Shown in pieces: positions 18,018 through 25,954 of a stretch of 64,000 nt of DNA; the first letter of the stretch is position 1, and each line of letters opens with the position of its first letter. The notes under the pieces were generated by a model. It was given only the letters and a program-made list of their open reading frames with translations. It searched no databases and was not told the DNA's origin. The translations under genes were made by a program, and so were the position numbers. Origin of the DNA: Parabacteroides sp. TM07-1AC (GTDB lineage Bacteria > Bacteroidota > Bacteroidia > Bacteroidales > Tannerellaceae); NCBI RefSeq assembly GCF_003480915.1, contig NZ_QUKD01000004.1, positions 62,001-126,000 on the forward strand, in the 5' to 3' direction.

Positions 18018-18251
18018 TGCACTGCTATTTATGGAAGTGGAAATATGAGAATCCATCCATTTATGGAAATGCGATTATCTTTACAGTATAATAGATTGTT
18101 CAAATTACAGACCGGTTGCAACTATTTGTATCAAGACCGGCATGCTGAACATTCTAAATTCAGCAAGTACAGAAAATGTATCATGAGTCTTGTATTATCT
18201 GCTGATTCATGTCTGTTTATACGCAGTGCGGATAAATCTCCTGCATGGATT

Positions 18252-18956
18252 TCAATTTTCCGATCCAGTATCCGAAAAACCAGATACTTCGTCATGTTCC
18301 GGACGCGGATGGAAGCCGTGTCCGCCGCTGTCATGTTGCGGCGCATCGCTGTGTTGGGTGAACGGGGGCATGACCACATACCTTTTTACCCAGTCCCTGT
18401 ATTTCCACGCGGAAGATTCCCTGAACCATACCTCGTAGTCTATCCAGTACGCCTGCAACATATTGGTTGAAAGCGGCATGTCGAAATAGGTCAGGTTGCA
18501 CCGCTCGCTCAGCGCCGGCTCATGGTTCTTGGCATCCTGTATGGCTACATTGAGCCGCTGGAAGACCAGAAACGCCTCGCATTCCTTGTCTTCGTCCGCA
18601 TTGTTGAGCGTATTCAGGATAAACCGCACGCGCATGGTGGCGCGTCCCTCACCGATACGCTGTTGCTGTACCAGGTACCTCACGTTGATAAAGTGGATGA
18701 ACACGGCAGGGAACACAGTCTCATACTCCGTGTTATCGTCACGGACAATGCGGGCGAACTGGCCGTTGTCGATAGCGACGGTTTTGAACAGGGGCGGCGA
18801 CAACGGGTCGTCCGGATTCTCCCGCAGGGTCAGGACAGCCCGCTTAACGGCCCGGTATATCTCCACGAAAGGGTTCGCGGAAACTTCTTCAGGCAGGCTC
18901 TCCGCCGGTGCCGACGGTTGTGCGGGCTGTGGTGCTGGGTGTTTGTCTTTTATCAT
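18252..18956 (-). CDS. Head-tail region protein, unknown family
   Basis: 234 residues. The N-terminus is Pro/Ala-rich and probably disordered (to about 30). The body has FVEIYRAVKRAVLTL and HFINVRYLVQQQRIGEG, typical of neck or tail-terminator-type proteins that join head and tail. The C-terminus is His/Gly-rich. It starts 4 bases inside the upstream morphogenesis gene. Function inferred from position only. Confidence 0.6.
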   Translation of the reverse strand: MIKDKHPAPQPAQPSAPAESLPEEVSANPFVEIYRAVKRAVLTLRENPDDPLSPPLFKTVAIDNGQFARIVRDDNTEYETVFPAVFIHFINVRYLVQQQRIGEGRATMRVRFILNTLNNADEDKECEAFLVFQRLNVAIQDAKNHEPALSERCNLTYFDMPLSTNMLQAYWIDYEVWFRESSAWKYRDWVKRYVVMPPFTQHSDAPQHDSGGHGFHPRPEHDEVSGFSDTGSEN

Positions 18957-19531
18957 AACGGCTGGTGTGGAAATCCTTTAAAAATCATATCTATGAAATG
19001 GGCGGCGATATAGTCGTCCGTCTTCGGTGAGAATCCGATGAACTGCCGGTGTACGGGACGGCGCGTGGAATACTGGTTTACCGTGTACAGCCCGAACTTC
19101 GGATCGGTATTGTGTATGGCGGCATAATGCCCGTAACGCTCCTTGCTGCGTCCCCGCTTGCCCTTGACTGGAAAGCTCTTTTCCGTAGTCCACATGCAAT
19201 ACCTGGCGCCTTTCCGGAAGATGCGCGTACGGTCCGAACGCCGTCCCACTATGTCTGTCCGGCCGGCTTCCGACTGTATGCTCCGGGCCAGAGTCCCCGT
19301 ATCGTTCATGAGAGGATGGGTGAACCTCTTTCCCCATTTGGAGGTACGAGGCGCCCATTTGCTACCGTTGAATCCCCCCGAAGCGAATGAGGACACGAAC
19401 TGCTGCCTGGTATAGTCACCGGCAGCCGTTGCGAAGTCGAATACGTTGAACTCCAGCCGGCTGGCCATGACGCGCGTACTGGTCCTGCTTACCCAGTGGC
19501 TGCAAAACTCATCAAGCGTTATCTTGGGCAT
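18953..19531 (-). CDS. Virion morphogenesis protein (Mu gpG-like)
   Basis: 192 residues. Shows the 'phage virion morphogenesis' pattern: early Trp/Lys-Trp segment (GSKWAPRTSKWGKRF), a LMNDTGTLARSI motif, YAAIHNT, and the C-terminal RRPVHRQFIGFS. Mu gpG-type proteins join or complete tails. It overlaps the upstream MuF-like gene by 20 bases and the downstream gene by 4. The order portal, MuF, gpG-like matches Mu-type morphogenesis modules. Confidence 0.8.
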   Translation of the reverse strand: MPKITLDEFCSHWVSRTSTRVMASRLEFNVFDFATAAGDYTRQQFVSSFASGGFNGSKWAPRTSKWGKRFTHPLMNDTGTLARSIQSEAGRTDIVGRRSDRTRIFRKGARYCMWTTEKSFPVKGKRGRSKERYGHYAAIHNTDPKFGLYTVNQYSTRRPVHRQFIGFSPKTDDYIAAHFIDMIFKGFPHQPL

Positions 19532-20147
19532 AGGCGAACTTTCCTTTAATGCGTTTCACAATATCATTCATGTAACCCGGAAGCGGGACGGAGAAATAGC
19601 GGTGCGCATCGGAAAAGATACGCCCGCCGGTTGCCAGGCTCTCCCGGAAGACCGGATCCACCTTTTCCAGATAGTCTCCCTTATCCGGCAAAGCCGCCCG
19701 GACAGCGGCGAACCCCTCCGCGACCAGAAAGCAGCGGCATCCCCATTCGATCGGCGGTATCAGCTCCGGAGGAAACTCGGATTTGCGGAAGGAAATCCCT
19801 TCCAATGAAAGATGCCAGGCACGTACCCGTTCATCGCCTTGTGTCATGTAGGTAAGCACGGTATCCATATCCACCGCCATCCACCATGCGGCCATCGAGG
19901 CCGCGAAGAATACCTGGTTGTTCTCTTCCTCCGCATGGACGAGGTTATACCTGCGGCATATCTTTTCGTATGCTTCCATGTCCTGTTCATCCGCTGTCTC
20001 GGGCAGTTCCCCGAGCATGGCATACTCCTCTGCCGCGGCAAAATCCACCAGGTTGTCTATAGCTGCAATCAGGATGTCACGCTGCTGCCGTTCCCTCTCT
20101 GTTGTAAAGGAGTTGTGATTTTTCAGTATCTCCAATGCCCGGTCCAT
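19512..20147 (-). CDS. MuF-like minor head protein (SPP1 gp7 family); coding extends upstream by frameshift
   Basis: 211 residues from the only standard start codon in frame. The C-terminal half carries the MuF signature: TQGDERVRAWHLSLEG, PPIEWGCRC, then LVAEGF. MuF proteins enter the head and often carry effector domains. The frame stays open and coding-like for 81 further codons upstream (for example LILYWENSAERLD), to inside the portal gene, without ATG, GTG or TTG. A slippery heptamer and hairpin at 20353-20396 suggest that the main product is a portal-MuF fusion of about 727 residues. Confidence 0.8.
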   Translation of the reverse strand: MDRALEILKNHNSFTTERERQQRDILIAAIDNLVDFAAAEEYAMLGELPETADEQDMEAYEKICRRYNLVHAEEENNQVFFAASMAAWWMAVDMDTVLTYMTQGDERVRAWHLSLEGISFRKSEFPPELIPPIEWGCRCFLVAEGFAAVRAALPDKGDYLEKVDPVFRESLATGGRIFSDAHRYFSVPLPGYMNDIVKRIKGKFAYAQDNA

Positions 20148-20352
20148 ATCGATTCGCAGACCTGTCAGCGCACGGTCTATGAGGAAAGAGGCACGCAGGG
20201 TGATGATGTCCTCTATAATGTCGAGACGTTCCGCGCTGTTCTCCCAATAGAGGATCAGCCTGCGGAATGCATCGAAAATGACACGATACTCCTTTTCCGT
20301 ATCGGATTCCGTGGTTGCAGATGCCCTGACAGCCCTGAACGGAGCGTTGTCC

Positions 20353-20396
20353 GGGAGCGGAAGACGGGCTTCTATTCCGCTCCCCGCAGAAAATTT
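20353..20396 (-). promoter_or_regulatory. Candidate -1 programmed ribosomal frameshift signal
   Basis: Minus strand: slippery heptamer A.AAT.TTT in the portal frame (20396-20390), 5-base spacer, then a perfect 10-bp hairpin GGGAGCGGAA/TTCCGCTCCC (20384-20375 with 20362-20353) with a 12-base loop that contains the portal TAG (20374-20372). The -1 frame leads straight into the MuF-like frame. Confidence 0.75.
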
Positions 20397-21694
20397 CCGA
20401 CCTTCGCCCCCCGGGGGCGTCCGTAACGCCGGAAATACTCCTCGTCCGACATGATGCCCCGGTCGTTGTGGCTGAGACCGGATGAGCCGCCTTCGGCTCC
20501 GAAACCTAATCCCGGGATAACATTGAGCTGCCGGCCCACATTGATACCGAACTCTTTCTCGATCTCATCGGCCGCCACTTCATATTTGTCCGTGATCAGC
20601 GAATAGAGCTTGATGCGGTCCTCGTTGCTCATCTCTATCCGGTTCGAATACCGGAACTCCAATCCTCCGGGGATATACCCGATAGCCACCAGGCGGGGGA
20701 TTATCTCCTCGTTCATGACGTTTTCGATATACCGACGGTAGACTTCGATACGGTCGCGGAAAATGTCCTGGTGTGCTTTCGTGGAACCCACGTACGACTG
20801 CATCCCTCCGGCCATCGACTCGGAGCCGAGCACGAGGTTGGCAACTTCCTTGTTCACAAACTCGATAAGCCCGGTATATATCTTTTCCGAGTTGGACATG
20901 GTGAATGTCTTGATATCGACCTCGTCCTCAATGCCGGTAACCACCACCTTGTTCTGTGCCGCGTTGGCTATCTCGTTAGCCAGCCTCTTGCGGTCGGCGT
21001 TGCTCTCGCTGACCGTCTTTCCGTGGATAATCGGCTGTCCGTAAGTATGGGAAAAGTTCACATAGTTGGCCACCGTGAATTTCTTGGCCAGTATCAAAGG
21101 GGTCGTGGCGGAAAAAAGTCCCAAGTCGCCGGAGTTTACCAGTACATAACAACGGTAATATGCCGGGTCATGTAAATCCCAATGCGGCTCCCACAGTCCC
21201 TGCCGCTTCAGTACCGTTTTCTGGTCCGGCAACACATTACGCCGTTCGATGATGTTGACTTCCGCCAGCCTGCCCGTTCTGGGGTCAGTATGCGGCATGA
21301 TTTCAAGCAGGGTGTACCCGTAGAGCTTGGATTCCACTATGCCCTTGATTATCTTGTCGAACTGCGAACCCTGTATCTTCAGGGAGTTCGCCACGTCCTT
21401 GATGTATTTTCCCTTTTCGTTTACACGGGCAAGCATATAGCGGTCGCCGAGAATCTGGCTTTCCAGTGTCTCGACAACGGAACGTATATGAGCGTCCTGT
21501 TGCAGGCAGGCTTCATACAGGTCAATGAGCCGGGCGCGGTCATCGAGAATATATCCCGAGCCGGTATCCTGACGGCATGAACGGTAGCGGTTGTTGCGCT
21601 CGATTTCGCGGACATACTCCTGAATTGTCTTTTTGGAGGTCTTAAAAATACTCTCCAAGAGTTCCCCGTTAAATGATTTGTCCGATGTAGCCAT
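20372..21694 (-). CDS. Portal protein (DUF935, Mu gp29-like)
   Basis: 440 residues, start MATSDKSFNG. Characteristic DUF935 features are LQQDAHIRSVVETLESQIL in the N-terminal third, SKLYGYTLLEIM, the FTVANYVNFSHTYGQPIIH stretch, and the wing/stem region GSESMAGGMQSYVGSTKAHQDI with AND/ALA-type helices. Portals form the dodecameric vertex for DNA entry and tail attachment. A late-promoter-like motif precedes it. The terminase gene usually found just upstream is absent here. Confidence 0.88.
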   Translation of the reverse strand: MATSDKSFNGELLESIFKTSKKTIQEYVREIERNNRYRSCRQDTGSGYILDDRARLIDLYEACLQQDAHIRSVVETLESQILGDRYMLARVNEKGKYIKDVANSLKIQGSQFDKIIKGIVESKLYGYTLLEIMPHTDPRTGRLAEVNIIERRNVLPDQKTVLKRQGLWEPHWDLHDPAYYRCYVLVNSGDLGLFSATTPLILAKKFTVANYVNFSHTYGQPIIHGKTVSESNADRKRLANEIANAAQNKVVVTGIEDEVDIKTFTMSNSEKIYTGLIEFVNKEVANLVLGSESMAGGMQSYVGSTKAHQDIFRDRIEVYRRYIENVMNEEIIPRLVAIGYIPGGLEFRYSNRIEMSNEDRIKLYSLITDKYEVAADEIEKEFGINVGRQLNVIPGLGFGAEGGSSGLSHNDRGIMSDEEYFRRYGRPRGAKVGNFLRGAE

Positions 21695-21715
21695 AATTTT
21701 TTTGTTTCTTGTTCA

Positions 21716-21745
21716 AAGAGTAGAGACAATCCTCAAGAGAGGTTT
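21716..21745 (-). promoter_or_regulatory. Late-promoter-like motif upstream of portal gene
   Basis: AAACCTCT (21738-21745), 15 bases, TACTCTT (21716-21722) on the minus strand, 22 bases before the portal ATG. It lies at the left side of a 288-base AT-rich divergent intergenic region. Confidence 0.6.
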
Positions 21746-21932
21746 TTACGGCTAAAAGAATATATGGAGAACGGGACTCTTAATGCTTGATTTACAAACC
21801 GAAATATACAACTTAAATATATAGATATTTCGGTTTTATTTATGTTGTAAATATCTTATTATCAGTGATTAACAATTTATTAAAAGTGTAATTTATGTAT
21901 ATATTTATAGTGTATTTCATATTAAAAAGATA

Positions 21933-21940
21933 TATCTTTG
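21933..21940 (+). promoter_or_regulatory. Promoter -7 box for the regulatory operon
   Basis: TATCTTTG matches TAnnTTTG. Transcription would start near 21946, which rules out the TTG at 21938 and places the first usable ATG at 21983. No good -33 TTTG is seen at the usual distance. Confidence 0.55.
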
Positions 21941-21982
21941 CACCACGTTAGATACAAATCCAAGAACAATGAAAAAGAGAAC

Positions 21983-22435
21983 ATGAAAGAAGAAAAGATT
22001 CCCTGCCGGATAATCCGGTACAGGGAGTTCCCCGATCTGCTTTTCGGAACGTTACGGGAAGACGGACCGGTCTATTTCGACGCGACACGCTTCATCCAGG
22101 CCAAAGGAGATGCACGCCGGCATAATGTCCGTGATTTCCGTGTCGCTTTCCATCACTGGGCAACGGCGTTGGCAGACGCCTACGGAATAGACAGGGAAAA
22201 GATGATCATCCGTGACGAGGCGTCGGGACACCTGTTAATTGATGAATGTCTGGCTCTATTATTTGTCGTTTACATCGATCCCGCGTTCGGTGTCTACCTT
22301 CTGGAGCGCGTGGACGAACTGCTGTCCGGTGGATTTACGGTTTCAGACACTTGGCTGGTACAGGCTGCCGGTCTTAGATTTACAAAGGAGGAATTAACGC
22401 AAATTTTAGAACAACATGAGACGCAGCACATTTAA
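21983..22435 (+). CDS. Unknown phage protein, first gene of regulatory operon
   Basis: 150 residues from MKEEKIPCRII. It contains GPVYFDATRFIQAKGDARRHN and a helical C-terminal half (LLIDECLALLFVVYIDPAFGVYLLERVDELL). The arrangement resembles the KilA-N/antirepressor-type proteins encoded two genes downstream, but no domain was firmly recognised. The next gene overlaps by 20 bases. Likely an early or regulatory function given its place opposite the late operon. Confidence 0.6.
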   Translation: MKEEKIPCRIIRYREFPDLLFGTLREDGPVYFDATRFIQAKGDARRHNVRDFRVAFHHWATALADAYGIDREKMIIRDEASGHLLIDECLALLFVVYIDPAFGVYLLERVDELLSGGFTVSDTWLVQAAGLRFTKEELTQILEQHETQHI

Positions 22436-22784
22436 ACGACCCAAGATGGTGCTCATCTTCAACGGGGCACAGGTTCTTGTAGCGGTCACGCGCTCGCTGC
22501 ACAGCGCGGCGGAATTGACAAAAGGCAACTTGCAGGCTATCTCATTCTGTTGCACGGGCAAGTATGTATGCAGCGGCGGACTCTATTTCAGGCATCTGCA
22601 TCCGGATGTGGAAATCGAGCTGGCCGACCTCGGCACACTGATGCTGAAAGATTATGACGCCCTTTGCGGCGAGAAACGCACGTACTATCCGGTGCGCAAG
22701 ATGGCACATAAGAGAGCCTTGCTTGAAAACAAACGTAAGTCTGATAACCAAAAGAAAGGAGGAAATACCTATGAGGGAAAATAG
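22416..22784 (+). CDS. Small protein with NUMOD1-like segment
   Basis: 122 residues. Residues about 22-55 (VTRSLHSAAELTKGNLQ...) read like a nuclease-associated modular DNA-binding repeat (NUMOD1), with the typical GGLYFRHL end. The C-terminus is basic (KRALLENKRKSDNQKK). It overlaps the next gene by 14 bases. Probably DNA-binding; no catalytic domain is present. Confidence 0.6.
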   Translation: MRRSTFKRPKMVLIFNGAQVLVAVTRSLHSAAELTKGNLQAISFCCTGKYVCSGGLYFRHLHPDVEIELADLGTLMLKDYDALCGEKRTYYPVRKMAHKRALLENKRKSDNQKKGGNTYEGK

Positions 22785-23904
22785 GAATGTTCCGTTCCGG
22801 GACTGGAACATAAGGGTTTCCCGGAACCATAACGGCCAGCTCCATATCTGCGCCGTGGATATATGCGATATACTCAAGCGGGACGAACTGCTTGAAAACG
22901 GCGCCATCGCCCGTGTTTGCCCGACGGCATTGAAAATCAGTTTCCGGAAAAACGGCAGGGAACAGTGGGGTTTCCGTCCCATCGATATGCGCCGGCTTTT
23001 ACAACTGGTACGCAAGGAGACTATTATACCCCGTGACCTGCTTGATGAATTGGAAGTGTGGGGCAACAAGCTTCTGGAACTGGAAGCCGGGGAGCTGCAC
23101 GCCGTCCCGCAGGACGACATCGTCATGCACTTCGAGGAAGGGTTCCCCGTCACGTTCCGGCGTGTCGGCGACAAGCTGATGGTCAACGCCACGCAGATCA
23201 CGATGCACTTCGGGAAAATCCCGTCTGAATGGCTACGCATCGCTTCCACGGATATGCTCCGCAGGGAAATGGCCGGCAACGGACATACCGGGAAATACGA
23301 GTCGCAAGTCTTCACCACACGGGGGCGGGGGCACGGTGCGACCTGGTTGGAATCACCGCTTGTCATACCGTTGGCCAGATGGATCGCCCCTGACCTGTCT
23401 TTGGCGGAATGGTTGGGCGAGGCTATCGGCAAACTCTCCGTGAAACGAGGGAAGACAATCGTACGCGAACGCCCCAGGGTGGCGGCACCCGGTCTGCCCT
23501 GTATGGATTGTCCCATGCCGCAGGATATGGAATCGGCGACGAGACTGATTCTGGAACTGCGGAAGGTGGTGAGTGAATCCCTGCCGAAAATCGTATTCTA
23601 CGAGGAGTTTATCGAGAACAGGGACTGGTTCAAGAGCACGCGCATCGCTGACGAACTCGGCATATCGCCGCGACAGTTGCACCAGTTCCTTGCCGAAGAG
23701 GGCATCTGCAAGTACGAGAAGCGGCAATGGGTGGTCTTTCCTTCCTGCCGGGCCTGGCAATGCGATGTGCCTTACACGTGGGAGAACAGCCGGGGCAAGG
23801 TATATACTTTCGGATCCACCAAACGATGGACACAGGCCGGACGGGAGTGTATCATAGAACTGTGGCGCAAGAGGAACCCTGAATACTGCCCACCGGGTGC
23901 ATAG
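22771..23904 (+). CDS. Phage antirepressor with KilA-N and KilAC-like domains
   Basis: 377 residues from an ATG at 22771, preceded by a good AAAGGAGG at 22755-22762 (rare in this window); an upstream start at 22654 is rejected. The N-terminal 100 residues are of unknown type. Residues about 120-230 form KilA-N (VNATQITMHFGKIPSEWLR, TTRGRGHGATWLESPLVIPL). Residues about 275-330 are KilAC-like (ENRDWFKSTRIADELG, SPRQLHQFLAEEG). Such proteins inactivate phage repressors or regulate early genes. Confidence 0.85.
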   Translation: MRENRNVPFRDWNIRVSRNHNGQLHICAVDICDILKRDELLENGAIARVCPTALKISFRKNGREQWGFRPIDMRRLLQLVRKETIIPRDLLDELEVWGNKLLELEAGELHAVPQDDIVMHFEEGFPVTFRRVGDKLMVNATQITMHFGKIPSEWLRIASTDMLRREMAGNGHTGKYESQVFTTRGRGHGATWLESPLVIPLARWIAPDLSLAEWLGEAIGKLSVKRGKTIVRERPRVAAPGLPCMDCPMPQDMESATRLILELRKVVSESLPKIVFYEEFIENRDWFKSTRIADELGISPRQLHQFLAEEGICKYEKRQWVVFPSCRAWQCDVPYTWENSRGKVYTFGSTKRWTQAGRECIIELWRKRNPEYCPPGA

Positions 23905-23906
23905 CG

Positions 23907-24344
23907 ATGGAAACGGCATTACAGCGGATCATCCGCAAGACAGGAAGACGGCCGGTAGAGTGCCGTTGCCGTCTGTGCAGGCAGCAATGCCGGATACCGT
24001 GCCTCGGTACGCCGGAAGACATCCTCCGGTTGCTGAAAGCCGGATACAGGGAGCGTCTTGCACCCACTCGGTGGGCGGTAGGCCTGCTGTTAGGAAAAAT
24101 CCCGTATATCGTGCCGATGGTACAGGCGAAACAGGAAGCAGGCGGGTGCACATTCTTTCAGGACGGACTGTGTGAACTGCATGCGGCAGGGCTCAAGCCC
24201 ACTGAAGGCAGGTTGTCGCACCATACCATCACCATGGAGAACCTGAAGTTCGGAATGTCGCTCTCGTGGAACGTGGCCAAAGAATGGCTGGACGAGCGGA
24301 ACTTCGACACGATACGGGAGATTGTCCGGATAATGGGAAAATAG
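23907..24344 (+). CDS. Cysteine-cluster protein (YkgJ-like)
   Basis: 145 residues. The N-terminus has CRCRLCRQQCRIPCLGTP and a second site, GLCELHAAGLKPTEGRL, together forming a metal-binding cluster of the YkgJ zinc/iron-chelating type. A hydrophobic helix (WAVGLLLGKIPYIVPMV) lies between. It starts 2 bases after the antirepressor stop. Role unknown. Confidence 0.65.
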   Translation: METALQRIIRKTGRRPVECRCRLCRQQCRIPCLGTPEDILRLLKAGYRERLAPTRWAVGLLLGKIPYIVPMVQAKQEAGGCTFFQDGLCELHAAGLKPTEGRLSHHTITMENLKFGMSLSWNVAKEWLDERNFDTIREIVRIMGK

Positions 24345-24500
24345 ATGAGGGACGGTTTCATGAATGAAGTATCAGTATAACCGGTTGATTCCTCCTTTGC
24401 CGATTTCATGGAACCGCCTCTTATTAATTCATACCATTTGCAAACAGTTCGTATTAGTCGCGGCTATCCTTTATCAGGAAAACATTTAAACGCGAATGAT

Positions 24501-24740
24501 ATGAAACTGAAAAGCAGAATGACCGTCGGGGAGATGTCGGAACACCTGACGGAACATACCGGCAAGTTCGCCAACCGCGTATCCGTGGGGCGTTACGCCA
24601 AAAAACTGGGATACGCCGTGTATAAACCGATGATAAACGGCAGGATATGCCAGTTCTATGTCAATCCGTCGATTAAGGATGACGGGGAAGCGGAAACATT
24701 ACGGACGAACGAACGCGAAAACGGACATGAAAGGGAATGA
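24501..24740 (+). CDS. Small DNA-binding-like protein
   Basis: 79 residues from MKLKSRM. MTVGEMSEHLTEHTGKF followed by SVGRYAKKLGYAVYKP reads as a short helix-turn-helix with a wing (RICQFYVNP). An upstream start at 24408 is less likely. The leader contains CTATCCTTT and GGAAAAC, resembling the capsid gene leader. It overlaps the next gene by 14 bases. Confidence 0.6.
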   Translation: MKLKSRMTVGEMSEHLTEHTGKFANRVSVGRYAKKLGYAVYKPMINGRICQFYVNPSIKDDGEAETLRTNERENGHERE

Positions 24741-25170
24741 CGACAAAAGGCAACACGTGATACCGTTTATGAAATGCTTCACCGGGCTGGTCGGCGCGTT
24801 CACCCCGGAAGAGGTCATCTTCATGCTGTACATGGCAGACCGTACACGCCTGCGTGAAAAAGGTTACGACACCTTGCGCAGCAAGCGGTACTACATGGAG
24901 AACATGGAGATGGGTTCGCGGATTTTCGACAAGTGCGTGGAAAAGACAACGCGTATGGGATTGCTTGAACGGGTGCCGGTCAGCGGGATGTACGATTACC
25001 TGTGGCACATGGATTCCTACAACCGGCTTGTAGGGATATTGGCGGAACTTGGAAATCCTTTTTCTACCAGGGCATTCTGTCATCGGATGTTCGATGTGGA
25101 AAAAAGGACCGTGGCATCCGTCTCTGACGAAGAGGTCAGCCAATGGAAAGAGAGACACCGAAAAGTTTGA
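24727..25170 (+). CDS. Conserved protein of unknown function, end of regulatory operon
   Basis: 147 residues from MKGNDDKRQH. Mostly helical: FTGLVGAFTPEEVIFMLYMADR and RSKRYYMENMEMGSRIFDKCVEKTTRMGLLERV, which suggests a winged-helix fold of the replication-initiator or regulator type. A strong terminator follows. No definite family. Confidence 0.6.
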   Translation: MKGNDDKRQHVIPFMKCFTGLVGAFTPEEVIFMLYMADRTRLREKGYDTLRSKRYYMENMEMGSRIFDKCVEKTTRMGLLERVPVSGMYDYLWHMDSYNRLVGILAELGNPFSTRAFCHRMFDVEKRTVASVSDEEVSQWKERHRKV

Positions 25171-25203
25171 GCGTATCTGTCCACGGAACGTAAATGAATA
25201 AAA

Positions 25204-25238
25204 ACAGACGGCATCGTTGTGATTTGCCGTCTGTTTTT
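25204..25238 (+). terminator. Rho-independent terminator of the regulatory operon
   Basis: ACAGACGGCA (25204-25213) pairs with TGCCGTCTGT (25225-25234), loop of 11, followed by TTTT. A-rich sequence on the other side makes it usable in both directions, which would also end the minus-strand RloB gene. Confidence 0.85.
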
Positions 25239-25321
25239 GTGTTTTTGCGACATAAAATCCGATAAAACCGGAAGGAGGTGGTAGCCGGGTACAATATTAT
25301 CCGGGCAAACGACAGAATATG

Positions 25322-25954
25322 CTAAATATACTTATTCAGTTCTTCCACAAGAAGATGCACCGTTGTCGAAGATTCCGCCTGTGCCGGCGGTATTCCCTCC
25401 ATTCGGCGCAATACGGCTTTTGCGTTCGTGATGGCCTGAGCCTGTTTACCGCCCAGCTCCCTGAAAACACGACCGCCTGTACCGGCTTCCTTGTTGTAGG
25501 AGAAGCCCAACAAGCCGGATAGCTTTGTTTCATATTGATTTCTGTGCATCGGGCCTTGTACCAGGTTATAGTGCAGCAAGAACCAATACTCGAAAGCCTG
25601 GTTGCTGTATGCCACCCTCATGCCACCGGCTTCCGCCATACCGATAGCCCGGTTGAAATCCCGATCGGGAAAGTCATCCTTGTCAAATACCACCCAGCAC
25701 TGGTCATACTCGCGTCCTTTCTTCCGCTCTTCTTCTTTCATCCGTAAAGCCTTTTGGACAAGACCTACCGTATTGAGTCCCTGGCCTACCGCTTTAATAT
25801 TGGCGGAAGTCAGGCGAAATGCATTGAAATAATCCGGTTCCGTATTTACCCCCTCGCAGATGATCAGGAAGGATTGTTTGACCTCACGGACAAAACTGAT
25901 ACGCCTGAGTGTCCGTGCCGCGCGTGGATCACGCTTGTTCGTCCGTGCTGCCAT
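25322..25954 (-). CDS. RloB-like (AbiLii-type) defence protein
   Basis: 210 residues. Matches the RloB pattern: N-terminal basic tail, SFLIICEGVNTEPDYFNAF (E at the putative catalytic position), a central DQCWVVFDKDDFPD strand with acidic pair, then SNQAFEYWFLLHY. The fold is TOPRIM-like and probably a nuclease. It is always paired with an AAA ATPase; here the ATPase gene lies upstream with a 26-base overlap. Pairs of this kind are annotated as RloA/RloB or AbiL and abort phage infection. Confidence 0.85.
   Translation of the reverse strand: MAARTNKRDPRAARTLRRISFVREVKQSFLIICEGVNTEPDYFNAFRLTSANIKAVGQGLNTVGLVQKALRMKEEERKKGREYDQCWVVFDKDDFPDRDFNRAIGMAEAGGMRVAYSNQAFEYWFLLHYNLVQGPMHRNQYETKLSGLLGFSYNKEAGTGGRVFRELGGKQAQAITNAKAVLRRMEGIPPAQAESSTTVHLLVEELNKYI

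Noticed and set aside
18131..18295. 54-codon minus-strand frame before the protease gene
   Set aside because: It overlaps the end of the 18252 gene in another frame and shows no domain; the gap is better explained as a promoter region.
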